From: Pilatotrama ljubarskyi
Taxonomy: Eukaryota; Basidiomycota; Agaricomycetes; Polyporales; Polyporaceae
DNA: 64,000 bases
Direction: 5' to 3'
Assembly: GCA_022385805.1 (NCBI GenBank)
Contig: MU277673.1
Location: forward strand, 244,511 to 308,510
In this document: positions 1-11,094 of the stretch, piece after piece
Layout: the number at the start of each line of letters is the position of its first letter
Position numbering within the stretch: the stretch's first letter is position 1
The notes under the pieces: model-generated
The model's input: the letters and a program-made list of their open reading frames with translations, nothing else
What the model was told of the DNA's origin: nothing
The model's database searches: none
Position numbers and translations under genes: made by a program

Positions 1-234
1 CCGCTCAGGAGAGGGCTGCCGAATGTGGCAATCCGGCGAATGCCGAGCCCAACTGTATGTATAGCAGAGGAGCGGAGGCGCTCCGAGGCTCCAGTCCTCT
101 GAGCATCGCAGCCCTGCGTGCTCGTCCGCCTTCCTGCCCCTCGCCCTCCCGCCCGCCGACGATCTCGCCTTTTCTCCTCAACCACCACCACGTCGGCGTT
201 TCCTTCCAAGCCGCACGCTCTCTCGCCATCGCAA

Positions 235-1574
235 ATGTCGTCGCCGAACAGGCTCTCCCATCGCCGCCGTTCCCACTCCGCTTCATCTCCCATCCCCCGC
301 CGGCAGCCTGACGACGTCAAATGGCGCATATCGGCCAAGCGCTCACGCCCTAGCTCTATCCGAAGCCCGTCCTACAAGGACCTTGCGCATGGCCAAGCAC
401 CCGAAAAGTGGGACGTAGACCAATGGCGGAGAGGCAAGCGCGCCCGCAGAAACTCCAACGTAAGATAGATCCCCACATCTAGCGCGTCCGCCGCAGTGCG
501 CTCACGGCGCGACTTCTCTGTCAGACTGAGGAGTCTTCCGATGAGTCGTTCGGAACGGCCTCGGACCCCATCTTCCCCGTTGAGCCGACAACCAGCTTCA
601 CATTTCCATCCTCCTCGACCCCCCGCCTCCCGAGCACGTCCGCCGCGTTTCAGTTCTTCCCTCAGAAGAAGGCTCGTAAGCAGCCTGGACGCAACCGTTT
701 CTCTCGCGAGGCGTCCCCGCGCCAGGTCGACCGCATATCACCGGATGAGGCGCGCCGCATGCGCGCGGACGCCCTCGGAGAGCTGCACCGCAGTGTCGTA
801 GAGAGCGGAGAAGGCCTCGTACGCAAGATGCGCGACTGGGAGTCCACGCGCTCACGCTGCGTGCGACCTGAACGGCCCGCAGCTGACGGACATCAGCCCA
901 AACGTTCGTGGCGGCGCCTCACCTCGTATCACGGCACGCCGCAGGCGACCGAGCCTGTTACAGAGCAGCCCGAGGAGGACGAAGACGACATCTTCATTGT
1001 CGGCGAGACGTCATCGTTTCCTGCGGGCCCGAGTCCTGTGCAGAAGAAGCGGGCGCTGTCACTTGGCACGATGGACGTCGACCTACCCGAGATGGAGGCG
1101 CATTCATCGCCGTTCGCGGGCCTCGATGGTGGAGACCGCAGCTCGTCTCCCATCGAACGCTCCTCAGGGACCTCTGCGTATTCATCCGATGACGAGGATC
1201 ATGCGGACGTGGACGTGGAGCTGGCTTCGTCCGCATCGGGCACTTTCTCGACTCCGGCCCTGTCCCATACGTATTCGACATCGGCGAACTCCTCGCTCGT
1301 CTCGCTTCCGCTCTCCGCGCATACGGGTGATGGCAGTCCGAGTACGAGAACTACTTTGCCCCCCTCTGCGACTGTTACGCCGAATGGATGCTCCTCGCCA
1401 GGCTCGCCCTCGATTCTTGCCCCGCCCACCGCTTCTCGCTCCGAAAAGGCTATTGCCGCCCTGGCGCTTGCCATGGCCAATGGTGCAGTAGGCATCAGCG
1501 ATTACGAAGCCTTGCGCGCGGCCGAGGGACTGACCGCTCTCGACGACTCGCACGCCGGGGAGCTCTGGGACTGA
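235..1574 (+). CDS. uncharacterised Ser/Pro-rich protein
   Basis: I do not recognise this protein. Two exons (235-459 and 525-1574) join in phase 0 across a 65-nt GT-AG intron and give about 424 residues. The first ATG of the open frame is at 235. The N-terminus is basic and Arg/Ser-rich. The middle is acidic with Ser/Thr/Pro runs, including an EEDEDDIF stretch and a DDEDHADVDVE stretch. The last 60 residues look more ordered and helical (SEKAIAALALAMANGAVGIS, then ALRAAEGLTALDD). No catalytic motif, signal peptide or membrane segment is visible. The composition suggests a nuclear or scaffold protein, but that is inference only. Confidence 0.6.
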
Positions 1575-2496
1575 GCTGACAGCGTTCCACTTGGACCCCA
1601 GTCTGCGCATTGCACCAACTCGGTCTCGCCGTCAAGCCTTATCCATCGCCCCTACTATTCTATCCGTCTCCATACTTTGCATCGTCGCATCTGCCTCGGC
1701 CGCTAAGAGGCGCATGCACGCCCACGATTCCCGTTTGCATACGACATATCCGATTCCACAGAACCCATCATCAAAAGTGCTATATCCATGACACGGCGAC
1801 ACTGTATACCTAACGTATCCCTATCCTCTATCCCCTCTATCTTGTGGCATCTTTTGGTACACTGCGCGTTGGCAAACACTGGTTCTCGTCCTGGCGCAGT
1901 TCCGGACTCGGTTGGTTTCCGCTTCGAACTCTCCCGTTCCGTTTCGGCTTCAGCTTCGGTCCCATGGTTTCTTTTCGTTTTGGTCGCATTTGGTTTTAAT
2001 CATTTTTCTTGGCCTCTTCAGATCTTCCATCCGTCCACTAGCTAATCAACTGTAACCCATCCATGCATTCCACACATATTTACATACGCACTCCTACCCC
2101 TGCGCTGCGCCGGCTTATGTCCCGGCGCGAGCGAACAGCCTAAGACAAACATCGCACTAGCACGCCTGTATTGATAATAGACCGCCTTCCTGTTGAAGTA
2201 GAATACGAATGAATCGTTGGCATATATCACACGATCGTGTCTATCTATTATACTTTTTCACGGTCTTGGCCCTCCCACCGGACGCCTCCCGCCAGGGGTA
2301 TCTGTCCATCCGCTGGTCTTCGCGCTCGCCCCTTCCCGTTGTCCCTATGTTAAAGGGTATCTCCTCCGAAGAAGCCCGGGTCCATGTCCCTAATGGTATC
2401 TATCGGTCGGGAGCTATGCGCACAGAAGAGCGGTCAGAAATGTATCAGACTTCGACGAAGGGGTGGACTATTCACCGGCGTCGCCCGTGAAGTCCG
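1575..2496. other. convergent intergenic region, 3' UTRs
   Basis: This 0.9-kb stretch lies between the 3' ends of two converging genes. It is more AT-rich than the flanking coding sequence and has pyrimidine-rich tracts typical of fungal 3' UTRs. No conserved ORF, RNA gene or repeat was recognised. Confidence 0.5.
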
Positions 2497-3746
2497 CTAC
2501 GTCTGGGACCCAGCCAAAGAAGTCGTTTCACCCGGCTGCCCGTCCCGAGCTCGAGCTTCAACATGTCCATCGCCCTGCACTGTCGCCGCCCCCTCGAAGC
2601 TCGGTCCGCTCAGGCCAGCGTCGGGGTTCCTGACCGAGGTCTCCGCGTCCTCCTGCATTTCCTCGCTATACACGCCAAGGTTCACCTCCTTCGCGAGCCG
2701 GCGGGACATGTCGGCGACGAGGGCAGACTCGAGCGTCGACGCAAGCGCCTCCGCCGCATCGGCCGTCCACGCCGACCGCTCCCCCTCTAGCGCGCGGTTG
2801 GCGGCGGCCAACCGCGCAGCCTCCTGCTCGAGCTCCCGCCGCCTCTGGAGTTCCTCGGCGAGCATGGTCTCGGCCTTCTGGCGTGCGGATCTCTCGGAGA
2901 CGAGCGCGCGCTTGATGTCTGCAGGTGGCATGCGACGAAACGTCAGATGTCGGACTGTCGTCTGTGAACAATTGCGGCGAGCGTGGATGGGTGCTTACCT
3001 TGGACGAGCGCGTTCACTCCTGGCGGCACGTATACGGGCTCCTTTGAATCAGGGTCCATTGGCACCCACGGCAGTAATACATCGTCGGGCAACTCGAGCA
3101 TCTGGAAATCCTCCTCGACCGCGGTCATCTGACTGTCTGGCTCAACCTCCGCGACAGTGGCGGTCGGGCTGAGCTCATCCGCGTCGAGCGACAATTGTGG
3201 CGAGAGCCTCCGCCGCTTCGCCCCTCTGCGCGTACCGCTCGTGGACGACTCGGCGTCGGCGGAGTCCTCGGCGATGGACTGCGACGACGTCTCGAAGTCC
3301 ACCGGCATCGCTTTGGCCTTTCCTTTATTTCTCCGGGCAGAGGCGGTCGCCCCTGATGTTCGGGACGTAGAGCCCGACTTGCCTAACGCCACCGATGCTT
3401 GCGACGAAGTTCGCCGCCGCTGACTAGAGGAGGCTTCTGCGGGGATATTATTTGCTGTCCGCGAAGTCGAGGTTGCTCTTCTCCTACTAGGGGTCTTCTC
3501 CACAGCGGCCATAGGGGAGGATGCGCGTTTCTGACTTCGCGCACCCGTCCGAGAGGTCGATGAAACCTCCTTCTCCGCTGACCGGGCCCGAGCCCGGGCT
3601 GTGCGCGCCGCGGGCTTCTTTTGCGAACTGCCGCTATTTCGTCGACGCAAGGTGAGGATCGTCAGCAAGCATGGATCTAGTTCAGACGCACCACAACAAT
3701 GTGCCGAGACGCGTCTGTGAAGCACCGGCGGTCGGAGCATCTTCAT
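2497..3746 (-). CDS. uncharacterised protein, disordered basic region plus C-terminal coiled coil
   Basis: Not recognised. Two exons (3746-2999 and 2918-2497) join in phase 1 across an 80-nt intron. About 390 residues are predicted if translation starts at 3746. The first half is rich in Ser, Arg, Lys and Thr and looks disordered, with the basic runs GAKRRRLSP and ARRNKGKAKA. A short ordered motif (LELPDDVLLPWVPMDP) precedes the intron. Exon 2 opens with a strong heptad-type coiled coil (about 70 residues from IKRALVSERSARQKAETM). The start is uncertain, because the first 40 residues are poorly protein-like and an unseen 5' exon is possible. A nuclear role is plausible but not shown. Confidence 0.55.
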
Positions 3747-4463
3747 GCGAGCTTGTTCGTTCTATGAAACGGATGCACGATTGTCAGATCAGCGAGTCGT
3801 CCCAAAACGCCTCCTCCTCTCACTTCGCTTTCGCGGGGTCATGAGAACACAATCTGGGCATGTCTGTGAGCACAACTCCGCCGGACCATGCCAGAGTCGG
3901 TTGAGGATACGCACCGAGAATGTACTCCGGTCTCTTGTTTCCAACTGCTGGCACACTACTGGCTCTCCGCGCGACTAGAGCCATAGGACGCGTAAGCATC
4001 GGTTCTGTGTGCTGCAGGATGCAACAGAGAGTATAGGAGGTACTGCGGGACCTTGGGAAGTCTTCTGGGTAACACGCGCCCTCGGCGTGTTCGCGCGCGA
4101 GGTGCGTGTGTCCGTCATCTTGACCTATGAGCGACTGGCCGGCCAGAAGAGAAAAACACGTAAGAGAACGAGATTGACGGGCGTGAGCAGCATCGATTGA
4201 GTTGCGAGAGGCATGCCAGGGTCGCGTCCGCCGCCGCCACCGTCTCTCAAATTGGCCGCGCCGATCGCCCAGATCTGGGCGCTCCGGACCCGAGCTACCG
4301 ACGCACATGCCCGCCTCACCAGCCTTCAATTGCATAAAGTGAAGTCCATCCAAAGATACATATCGCCTAGACTAGCAAAAAGTATGATACATGTATGCGA
4401 GCATAAGAGCGCCAGTAAGACAAAGGGGAATAATCCAGAGTGTACAGGATACGATGTCCACAA
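3747..4463. other. intergenic region, possible very small gene
   Basis: This is 0.7 kb between two minus-strand genes. One minus-strand frame could encode a 43-residue peptide starting near 4001 (MLTRPMALVARRASS...), with a 51-nt in-frame intron. Its N-terminus resembles a mitochondrial presequence. Nothing else supports it, so no gene is called. Confidence 0.3.
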
Positions 4464-5333
4464 TCAGAAGGAACTAGCAGCTGCTCCCAGAACCTTCGCA
4501 GCGAGTGCACGGAGAATCTACACATACCGCTCAGCGTTGCAGACTTGACAAAGATATCAGGGCCCGTACCTCTGCCTTTTGGCTGCCTCCGAGTTGACTG
4601 AATACCGCAGCAACGCTCTTCCCCTTGGCGTCTCGGATGGCGCCCAGACGGTTTCCAGCATACATTCCGACCATGAGCCCAGGAATATTCGCTATGATGA
4701 ACCCCAGCCCGGCACCGCAGACGGCGCCCAACCAGGTCCACCAAGGGAGATGCCGTTCAACTTCAGGGCGGAGGAGCTGAGGCGCTTGTGAGCTACTGAC
4801 CCGATCTTTCAGTGTGGTGTGCGCACCTCCTCGAATACATCCGCAAACACATGCTCCGCGTCAGGTCTGTCTGCAGGAGTGGTACCGGTCGCAGACTCTG
4901 CGCCTGTCCCCCCGCCTTGGCCGAACATGTTCGCAAATGAGGAGAAGAAGTTCGCAGAGGCCTTCGGCTCATCCGTCCTCTCCTGCGGCCCACGGGTGGC
5001 ATAGAGTATATCGTACTCCTTGCGTCGAGTTGGGTCAGAGAGGACATAGTATGCGTCCGCTACCGCCTGCGCAAAAGTCAACATTTAGCCTGTATATCCC
5101 CGGCATGGAACACATACTTGGAAACGCTCCGTTGCAGCCTGCCTCTCCGCCGGGGTCGCATTCACAAGTCTGTCCGGATGCGTCCTGTACTACAGGGATG
5201 GATATCGTGTTAGGCTGCAAGTTCGGCTCTAGGCTTACCTCAGCGATTCCTTCTTGTACGCCGTCCGAATTTCCTCAACAGTGGCATTCCTTGGTACGCT
5301 GAGGAGTTTGTAGTAGTCGGGAAACGCAGTCAT
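4464..5333 (-). CDS. J-domain (DnaJ) protein with a C-terminal membrane segment
   Basis: A predicted 220-residue Hsp40 co-chaperone. J domains stimulate the ATPase of Hsp70 partners. Five exons (5333-5239, 5184-5118, 5066-4827, 4776-4570, 4517-4464) all join in phase with 50-58 nt introns. The N-terminus DYYKLLSVPRNATVEEIRTA is a classic J domain, with the invariant HPD at residues 34-36. The domain closes with AYYVLSDPTRRKEYD. A Phe/Gly-containing linker (SSFANMFGQGGG) follows. A glycine-rich hydrophobic stretch at about residues 145-170 (GAVCGAGLGFIIANIPGLM) looks membrane-embedded. There is no zinc-finger domain, so it is a class C J protein. The Gly-rich helix recalls the surface of glycine-zipper proteins. 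The membrane is not identified. Confidence 0.87.
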
Positions 5334-5371
5334 CGTGGGCAATGCCTTGTCCTCGCCGCCGCTCCCAGTCC

Positions 5372-5421
5372 CTTATATAGCCCCGCCCAACACACCTGAC
5401 GTCATTGACGCGTCTCACGTG
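5372..5421 (-). promoter_or_regulatory. promoter of the J-domain gene: TATA box, CRE-like site, E-box
   Basis: Reading upstream from the start codon at 5333 there is a TATATAA box at 5374-5380. A perfect palindromic TGACGTCA (CRE/ATF-type bZIP site) lies at 5397-5404, and a CACGTG E-box (bHLH-type site) at 5416-5421. The sites are seen directly. Their use is inferred from position. The TATA box is about 40 nt from the ATG, so the 5' UTR would be very short. Confidence 0.5.
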
Positions 5422-5732
5422 ACCGCGTCTAACACAGTGCGGACGTGGCGCGTCGAGTCCGGGTCCGACTGCGCAGACGCGTCGCAGCGCTTGCGGATGC
5501 ATGAGACTGCGCGCGGCAGATAGATAACTAGTGTACAAAAATCAAAGCGAAGGAAATAATGATAGAGTCCGATGTCTTATACACGGGGCCGGCGACTCGT
5601 AACGTCGCAGAGCAAGCGGTCCCTATCGATATACGTGTTGCACAAGCACTGGAAAGGTCCGCGGTATCGGGCGTTTACCCGGGTGGATCCCGTCTCTCTC
5701 AGTATAGATCACATTTTATCGACGACGACGGC

Positions 5733-8700
5733 TCATTGCTTCCCGAACGGAGGGGTACCAGACCCCGCGGCGGGCGGGGAGCTAACGAGCGTCGACGCCG
5801 TGTCGCTCGGCGACAATTTTCCCTCGCTCGGAGTCACATTCACGACCTCCAGGCGAGGACGTGGGGGGAGGCCGACAGCTCGGCGGAAGCGCGGCGCGGC
5901 TTGTGTGCGTTGTTGTGGGGGTTGGGCAGGCTCGGATTCAGGGGACTCGGCGGGCTGCACGGGCGGCGATTGAGGGGGCGAAGGCGATCGTGCTGAAGGC
6001 TGAGGAACGGGCGGGAGGGCTCTTCGGCCGCCTGACGGCGTATGGATTGGGGATCCCATCGACGAGGGTTGATGAGGCGCAGTTAGGCCATCCAAGACCG
6101 TCTCACTCTGGTTGGACGGAGGCAGGACGAGCGTCGGGCGAGCGTACTCGACTGTGCTCAAATCCGCCTTCGTCGCGACCGCGACACTGACCGAGCCCTC
6201 CTCTGACGCTGCGGCAGAGGATGCTGAGATCGCGCTGTCCTTGTTGCTGGCCGGGACCGTCAAGTCTGCCAAACCGCAGTCAGCCGCTGAGGGACAATCG
6301 AATAAGGCGCGGCACTTACTCCCGATGAAGGACGTAATCTCATACTGCGTCCCCAACGAGTCAAACTTCCGCTCCCTCCCATCCCCGACGCTCGACACGT
6401 CCGAGAACCGCGAACCCATCGCCGCGGGCATGCGCGGCGGCTCCAACTGGCTCACCGGCGTCTCCGCACGGGAGCGTCCATCGCCATCGCCGGCTTCACT
6501 CGGGGGCTCGACCGCGATGCCCGTCGCTGGGATGACGGCCGAGTCCATACTGCCGCGGTTCAGCGGCGGCTGGTGCTGGAAGTTGCTGAACGAGAACTCG
6601 CTCTTCGCAGACGACTGCGGCTCGCGGTCCGCGCGCGGCGTCGCCAGCGTCAGGTCCGGACTGGGCGCGGGCAGCTCGGGGCTCTCCATGCTCGGCACCG
6701 TCGATAGTCGTTCACCCCCAGACGCGGGCTGCAGGAGTGAACTGTAGAACATGGATGGCTGCACGGGCATCGAGGACATGTCGAACGCCATCTTGGAAGG
6801 GGAAAATAGCCGAAGCGCGGCGATGGACTCGTCGAGCTCGGTCTGCCGCCGGAGGAGGATGGACATGTTCGATGAGCGCGCGGAGTCGGGCGGGAGCGGT
6901 GAGCTGGGCGAAAGTAGCGTCGAATCCGGACGGGGCATGGGTGGGAGCGGACGGCTGCGCGGCAGCGGGGTGACTGCTGCAGAGCCGATGGGCGACATGG
7001 GGTACGGCGAGCCTAGGTAGCCCGCGTCGACGCTACCGGGGCGCGACGGGACAGGTGAGAGGAGATCCGAGGGCTGCACCCTTGCGCCGTCCTGAGGCCG
7101 CTGGTAGTTCTGCTGTCTCAGAGCAGCCGCCAGCACATCATCGCCGACACCGGAGTATCTGACGGCGTTCGAGTACTCGATGTCACGCCAGTCCCTCTCG
7201 GGCACAGGTGTAATCTCTCCTTCCTCTGGCACAATGATGCCCGGAGCAGGCGGATATTCCCCAGCGCTGCGCGGTGCAGATGAAGCGATATCTCGCTCGA
7301 CGACCTCTGAATTCGGCGCGTAGTCCGGGACGGGAGACACGCCCCTCTGCTCATCCGCATCGATGGCAGGCGGGGCGGGGAGAGGCGGAGACTCCACACG
7401 CGCCTTTTCGTCAGCGTACCACGATTGGACCGGGAATTCCTGCGCAACGGGCGACGGCCCACGTTCTGAGTCGACGTCCCATGGCTGAACCACTTGAGCT
7501 TGCTGAGGGGGACGAGGGAGCGGACGCGCGACACCGAGCCAGGTGGAGAGGCGTGCCGCCATCGACTGATGTTGACTGACGTTCTCTATGGTCGCCGCCC
7601 GAGAGCTGTCCCGAGTGACGGTCGGCGGCATCTCCTGCTGGCGGAACTGTTCTTCCAGGACCTGTAGCAAGTCTACTCTGACCGGCGCTGGAGGACCAGG
7701 AGGGCTAGCGGCCGCGGGCATCTCGTCGTTTGCCTTCGCTATGGAGTCTCGTTGGAACGTAGCAGCCCGAGACGGGCCCTTCGTTGCGGGGCGGTAGATA
7801 GGGAAGAAAGAAAGATGCCGGAGATGATGGAACGAGATGGTCAGCATATAGACGATCAAGATGTACAGCTCGATAGCTCGCAGGAATCGGCCCAAAGCCG
7901 TTTCCGTGAACTCAACTGCGGCCTATGAGTCAGCATCGTGCCAGTTGAGAGAAGGGAGGTTCATGGACGTACAGAGAATGACGTTTCCGACCGCAATCCA
8001 GAGACTAAACATGAGGCACACGATCACGGGCGCGTACTGAATCAACATGGTCCCCCTCGAGGGCACGGTGGATGCAGCGGGAAACCGCGCCCAAGTGTTC
8101 AAGAGGAGCTTCAGGATGAACACTGCCGACACGATGATCTCCAACGTGGACTCCGCCTCGTACACCGCACTAATCTTCTCGAACACCTTCACGTCGCGGT
8201 AGACAAGCTGAAGGATGGTCGAAAGGATCACAAGCAGCAGCGTAGACCATTTCAGGAGGATGCCAAGAATGCCCCAGCGCCGCCAGCTGCCGCTGTGCAT
8301 AGTCGTGCCTACCGGCATGGTCTCTCCCAGTGGGATTGTAGCGACGAAGCCCCAGTAGAAGAGGAAGCGGAGCCCGTTCGCGAAAGCATAGAAGACTTCT
8401 CGTGCCGTTACAAGCCCCGAAACGCCACCCGTATCGAGTCCTTGGTCTGTCGCTTGCCTGCCTCGGATCAGGATCTGCGACAGGTCGAAGAGTGCAGCAA
8501 GGAAGGCTAGGAGAGCCGAAACGTGCAAGCAGAACACCCATCTAAGAAGAAGGGATTGGCGGCAGTCGGACAGATGGAGCAAGAGCGACACTCACTTGTC
8601 CACACGCTTCATCAGGAAGAAGAACGTCAACACCCCGAATGCCAGAATCCCCACAGTGAAGAGCGGTATGTCGGCCAGTATGAACTGGATCTGCGCGGCG

Positions 8701-8805
8701 GAAATGTTCAGCAAGGAGAATTGGCTGTCCCACGCGGGGACTTACTGCAGCGTCGTTGCTTAGCTTGGCAAACGCAGCGGCAGGTGCAGCTGTTCGGGCG
8801 ACCAT
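5733..8805 (-). CDS. seven-transmembrane protein with a long disordered C-terminal tail
   Basis: Exons 8805-8746, 8690-8596, 8541-7973 and 7915-5733 join in phase with 54-57 nt introns, giving about 970 residues. Seven hydrophobic helices fill the first 270 residues: PLFTVGILAFGVLTFFFLM, WVFCLHVSALLAFLAALF, a helix around GLRFLFYWGFVATIPL, then LLKWSTLLLVILSTILQLV, LEIIVSAVFILKLLLNTWA, YAPVIVCLMFSLWIAVGNVI and IELYILIVYMLTISFHHL. The remaining 700 residues are Pro/Ser/acidic-rich with many PxxP-like motifs and look like a cytoplasmic signalling tail. The layout resembles GPCR-like fungal sensors and, by topology only, the basidiomycete pH sensor Rra1. A possible further 54-nt intron (6266-6319, donor GTAAGT) lies in frame inside the tail; splicing it would remove 18 residues. 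The ATG at 8805 was chosen because upstream in-frame sequence is not protein-like. Confidence 0.72.
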
Positions 8806-9846
8806 GATGTCTCCCGAGTTGTTATCGCTGTTGATGAGAAGACGGTGGGGGTTTGTGATCCGGGTAAAGAGCGGAATGGACGAAGGATTGTGGCCAGGAT
8901 GCGAATAGAACTTAGAAAGCCAGCTGGTCAGGGCACGCACGTAGCGTCAGTCCTGCTGAGAAGCGCTACGAGAACCAGAAGAGGCCGAGATACAATCCCA
9001 GCAGAAGGGCGACCCGGTCCTGTACGGAAAGCACCCAACAGAGGACGCGACGCAGCGCGGCAGTCAAGAACGAAACGAGAGCAGAAGGCGCAGGAGAGAG
9101 AGCTCGAGGGCGGAAGGCATGCGGCGCCGTGGCTTTGAGGGGTGGCCGTCCGGGGTTCACAGCCCTTAGCGACGGGCAGATGGAGGACTTGTTCAGCTGT
9201 GGTCCTCTGGAACGTCGCAAGAGCGCGCCTATCTCCCCGCCTGATCTGACTTCTGACGTTTCCTGTCGTCCGCTCCGGCGACCACCGCGAAGTCGTGTGC
9301 ATCTGCGCACCAGTCGTCGCTTGCTGGTGCGGTTGTCGGGGCTGGCATGGCTACGGAAGCGGATGCACTCGCCAGGTGCTGCAGGTGCTTCAAGAGGCCG
9401 CATGCGACTTGGCGGTCAACCGGAAAGCTTGGCACACTGATATGAGGAGACCACCCAGACAGATGATGTTTGCGGCCGTGTCCACAGACTCGTCGCATTC
9501 AACGCTGCCTCTCCACAGATGGGCCAATCACCATCCCGCGTTCACACCCATATATGGTATCACAGCGGAACCTCTGTCAGCGCTTCCATCCTCTGCGACC
9601 TCTCCACTCCTGATCCCAGCTGCACACTGATGATGCACCCTCAGGTTCATCACTCAGTGTGGCAGCCATTTCATTATTCAGAGGACGGCGTCGGAATAAT
9701 GCAATGAGCACACGACGCGGAGTGGTCCTAGTGCGCGTCGCCGGCTTTTCCGGACCGACATCAAGCCCTAACCCTAGTTCAGAGTTCCCAATGTAGGAAC
9801 GACACTCAGAGTGCAAGAGCGCCACCTTTGATCGCAATCCGACCCT
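8806..9846. other. divergent promoter region between the 7-TM gene and ADE8
   Basis: One kilobase separates two divergent start codons. Several minus-strand open frames are present, but their translations are low-complexity and splice signals do not join them into a recognisable protein. The only motif of note is the telobox-like repeat just upstream of ADE8. Confidence 0.45.
9766..9777. promoter_or_regulatory. telobox-like CCCTAACCCTAG in the ADE8 promoter
   Basis: Two tandem CCCTAA units, the reverse complement of TTAGGG, lie about 70 bp upstream of the ADE8 start codon. Such teloboxes are bound by Myb-domain factors of the Tbf1/Teb1 type in some fungi. Use here is inferred. Confidence 0.4.
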
Positions 9847-10649
9847 ATGTCGGGCTCAACATCTCAGGAGCGCGAGAGGCGCATAGTCGTCCTGATATCG
9901 GGCTCAGGTATGTGTTGCTAATGCTACTGCTACTCTCAGTGCTCATGCAACGAGTTCATAGGGACTAACCTGCAAGCCCTGATCGACGCCCAGAACACGC
10001 CCGCCCTTCCATCGACCCGGATTGTGCTCGTTCTCTCCAATCGAAAGGCCGCTTATGGCCTGACTCGAGCCGCGCAAGCCAATCCTCCCATCCCCACGGC
10101 GTACCTCGGTCTCCAGCCCTACCTCAAGGCCAATCCTGGCAAGACGCGAGACGACTACGATGCCGAGGTCGCTCGCATTGTCGTAGAGGAGGACCCTGAC
10201 CTCATCGTCCTCGCTGGGTGGATGCACATCATGGGCGATGGTTTCCTCGACGTGGTCAACGGCGACCGACCATACGAGGGTGAAAAGCGCGTCCAAAAAC
10301 CCATCCCGGTGATCAACTTGCACCCAGCACTTCCAGGTGCCTTCGACGGCGCGCATGCGATCGAAAGGGCGTACGAGGCGTTTCAAAAAGGTGAGACCAA
10401 GCACTCTGGCGCCATGGTCCACCGCGTGGTCAAGGAGGTCGACCGGGGAGAGCCCGTGCTGGTGCGGGAAGTGGAAATCTTGCCTGGCGAACCGTTGGAG
10501 GCATTCGAGGAACGATTACACCAGGTCGAGTGGAAGATCATTGTAGAAGGCACTGCGAAGGTATTAGATCAGGTAGCAGCTGTAAAAGTGAGTCAAATCT
10601 ATCCCGAGCTCTGCGTCGCTAACAGGCTGTCCAGCCTGTACAATCATGA
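9847..10649 (+). CDS. ADE8: phosphoribosylglycinamide formyltransferase (GAR transformylase)
   Basis: Transfers a formyl group from 10-formyl-tetrahydrofolate to GAR, the third step of de novo purine synthesis, in the cytosol. Three exons (9847-9907, 9962-10587, 10635-10649) give 233 residues, a normal length for the monofunctional fungal enzyme. The phosphate-binding start IVVLISGSGTNLQALID is intact across the first intron. The catalytic motif is INLHPALPGAFDGAHAI, with the Asn and His of the active site. The folate-site Asp lies in HSGAMVHRVVKEVDRGEPV. The last exon codes only four residues and a stop. The neighbouring HET gene on the same strand looks unrelated. Confidence 0.95.
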
Positions 10650-11094
10650 CAGTCGAAACTGTGTGGGATCAACATGCCCTGATTTTCGACGCGGTGGATC
10701 GCGTGCACAGGCAAAGCTCGGTGTTGGACAGACATGGGTAACGACGAAAAGTAGCTTATTCTGGACTGAGGTACCTTGTGCTTCCAAAACAATGATAGGT
10801 GCGTCTCGCGCCCCTACGCCGACATATGCGGTGAGGATAGCATCACAGCTGTCGCGCCATTCTCCTAGGATCGCTTCTGTTCCCATAGGGCGGGATGTCA
10901 GCACTTGTATTGAGGTCACGCGCTGAACCTAATAACCACGGGCATGTTGGGCAGTATGCTAGCGAGGACAGCCCTCAACGCCTATGATATGTGGCTGCGC
11001 AGGCCCTTCCTTTACGTACCCTGGTTGGTCCTCTTTTGGTTTCCTTGAAAATCCCCCTTTTCTCTCCCGCTCCCTTCTCGGATGCCCTATAACG
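10650..11094. other. intergenic region between ADE8 and the HET-domain gene
   Basis: The 445 bp hold the 3' UTR of ADE8 and the promoter of the next gene. A pyrimidine-rich tract (TTTTCTCTCCCGCTCCC) sits just before the next start codon. No other feature was recognised. Confidence 0.45.

Noticed and set aside
2943..3746. A 64-nt intron near the start of the coiled-coil gene
   Set aside because: The donor and acceptor phases do not agree with the downstream frame.
3820..4001. A 43-residue peptide with a presequence-like start
   Set aside because: The in-frame 51-nt intron is optional and no family match is known. Too short to support as a gene.
8966..9403. A 145-residue minus-strand frame with a hydrophobic end, upstream of the 7-TM gene
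   Set aside because: Composition is Arg/Ser/Pro-rich, with no family resemblance, and it overlaps several equally open frames in the promoter region.
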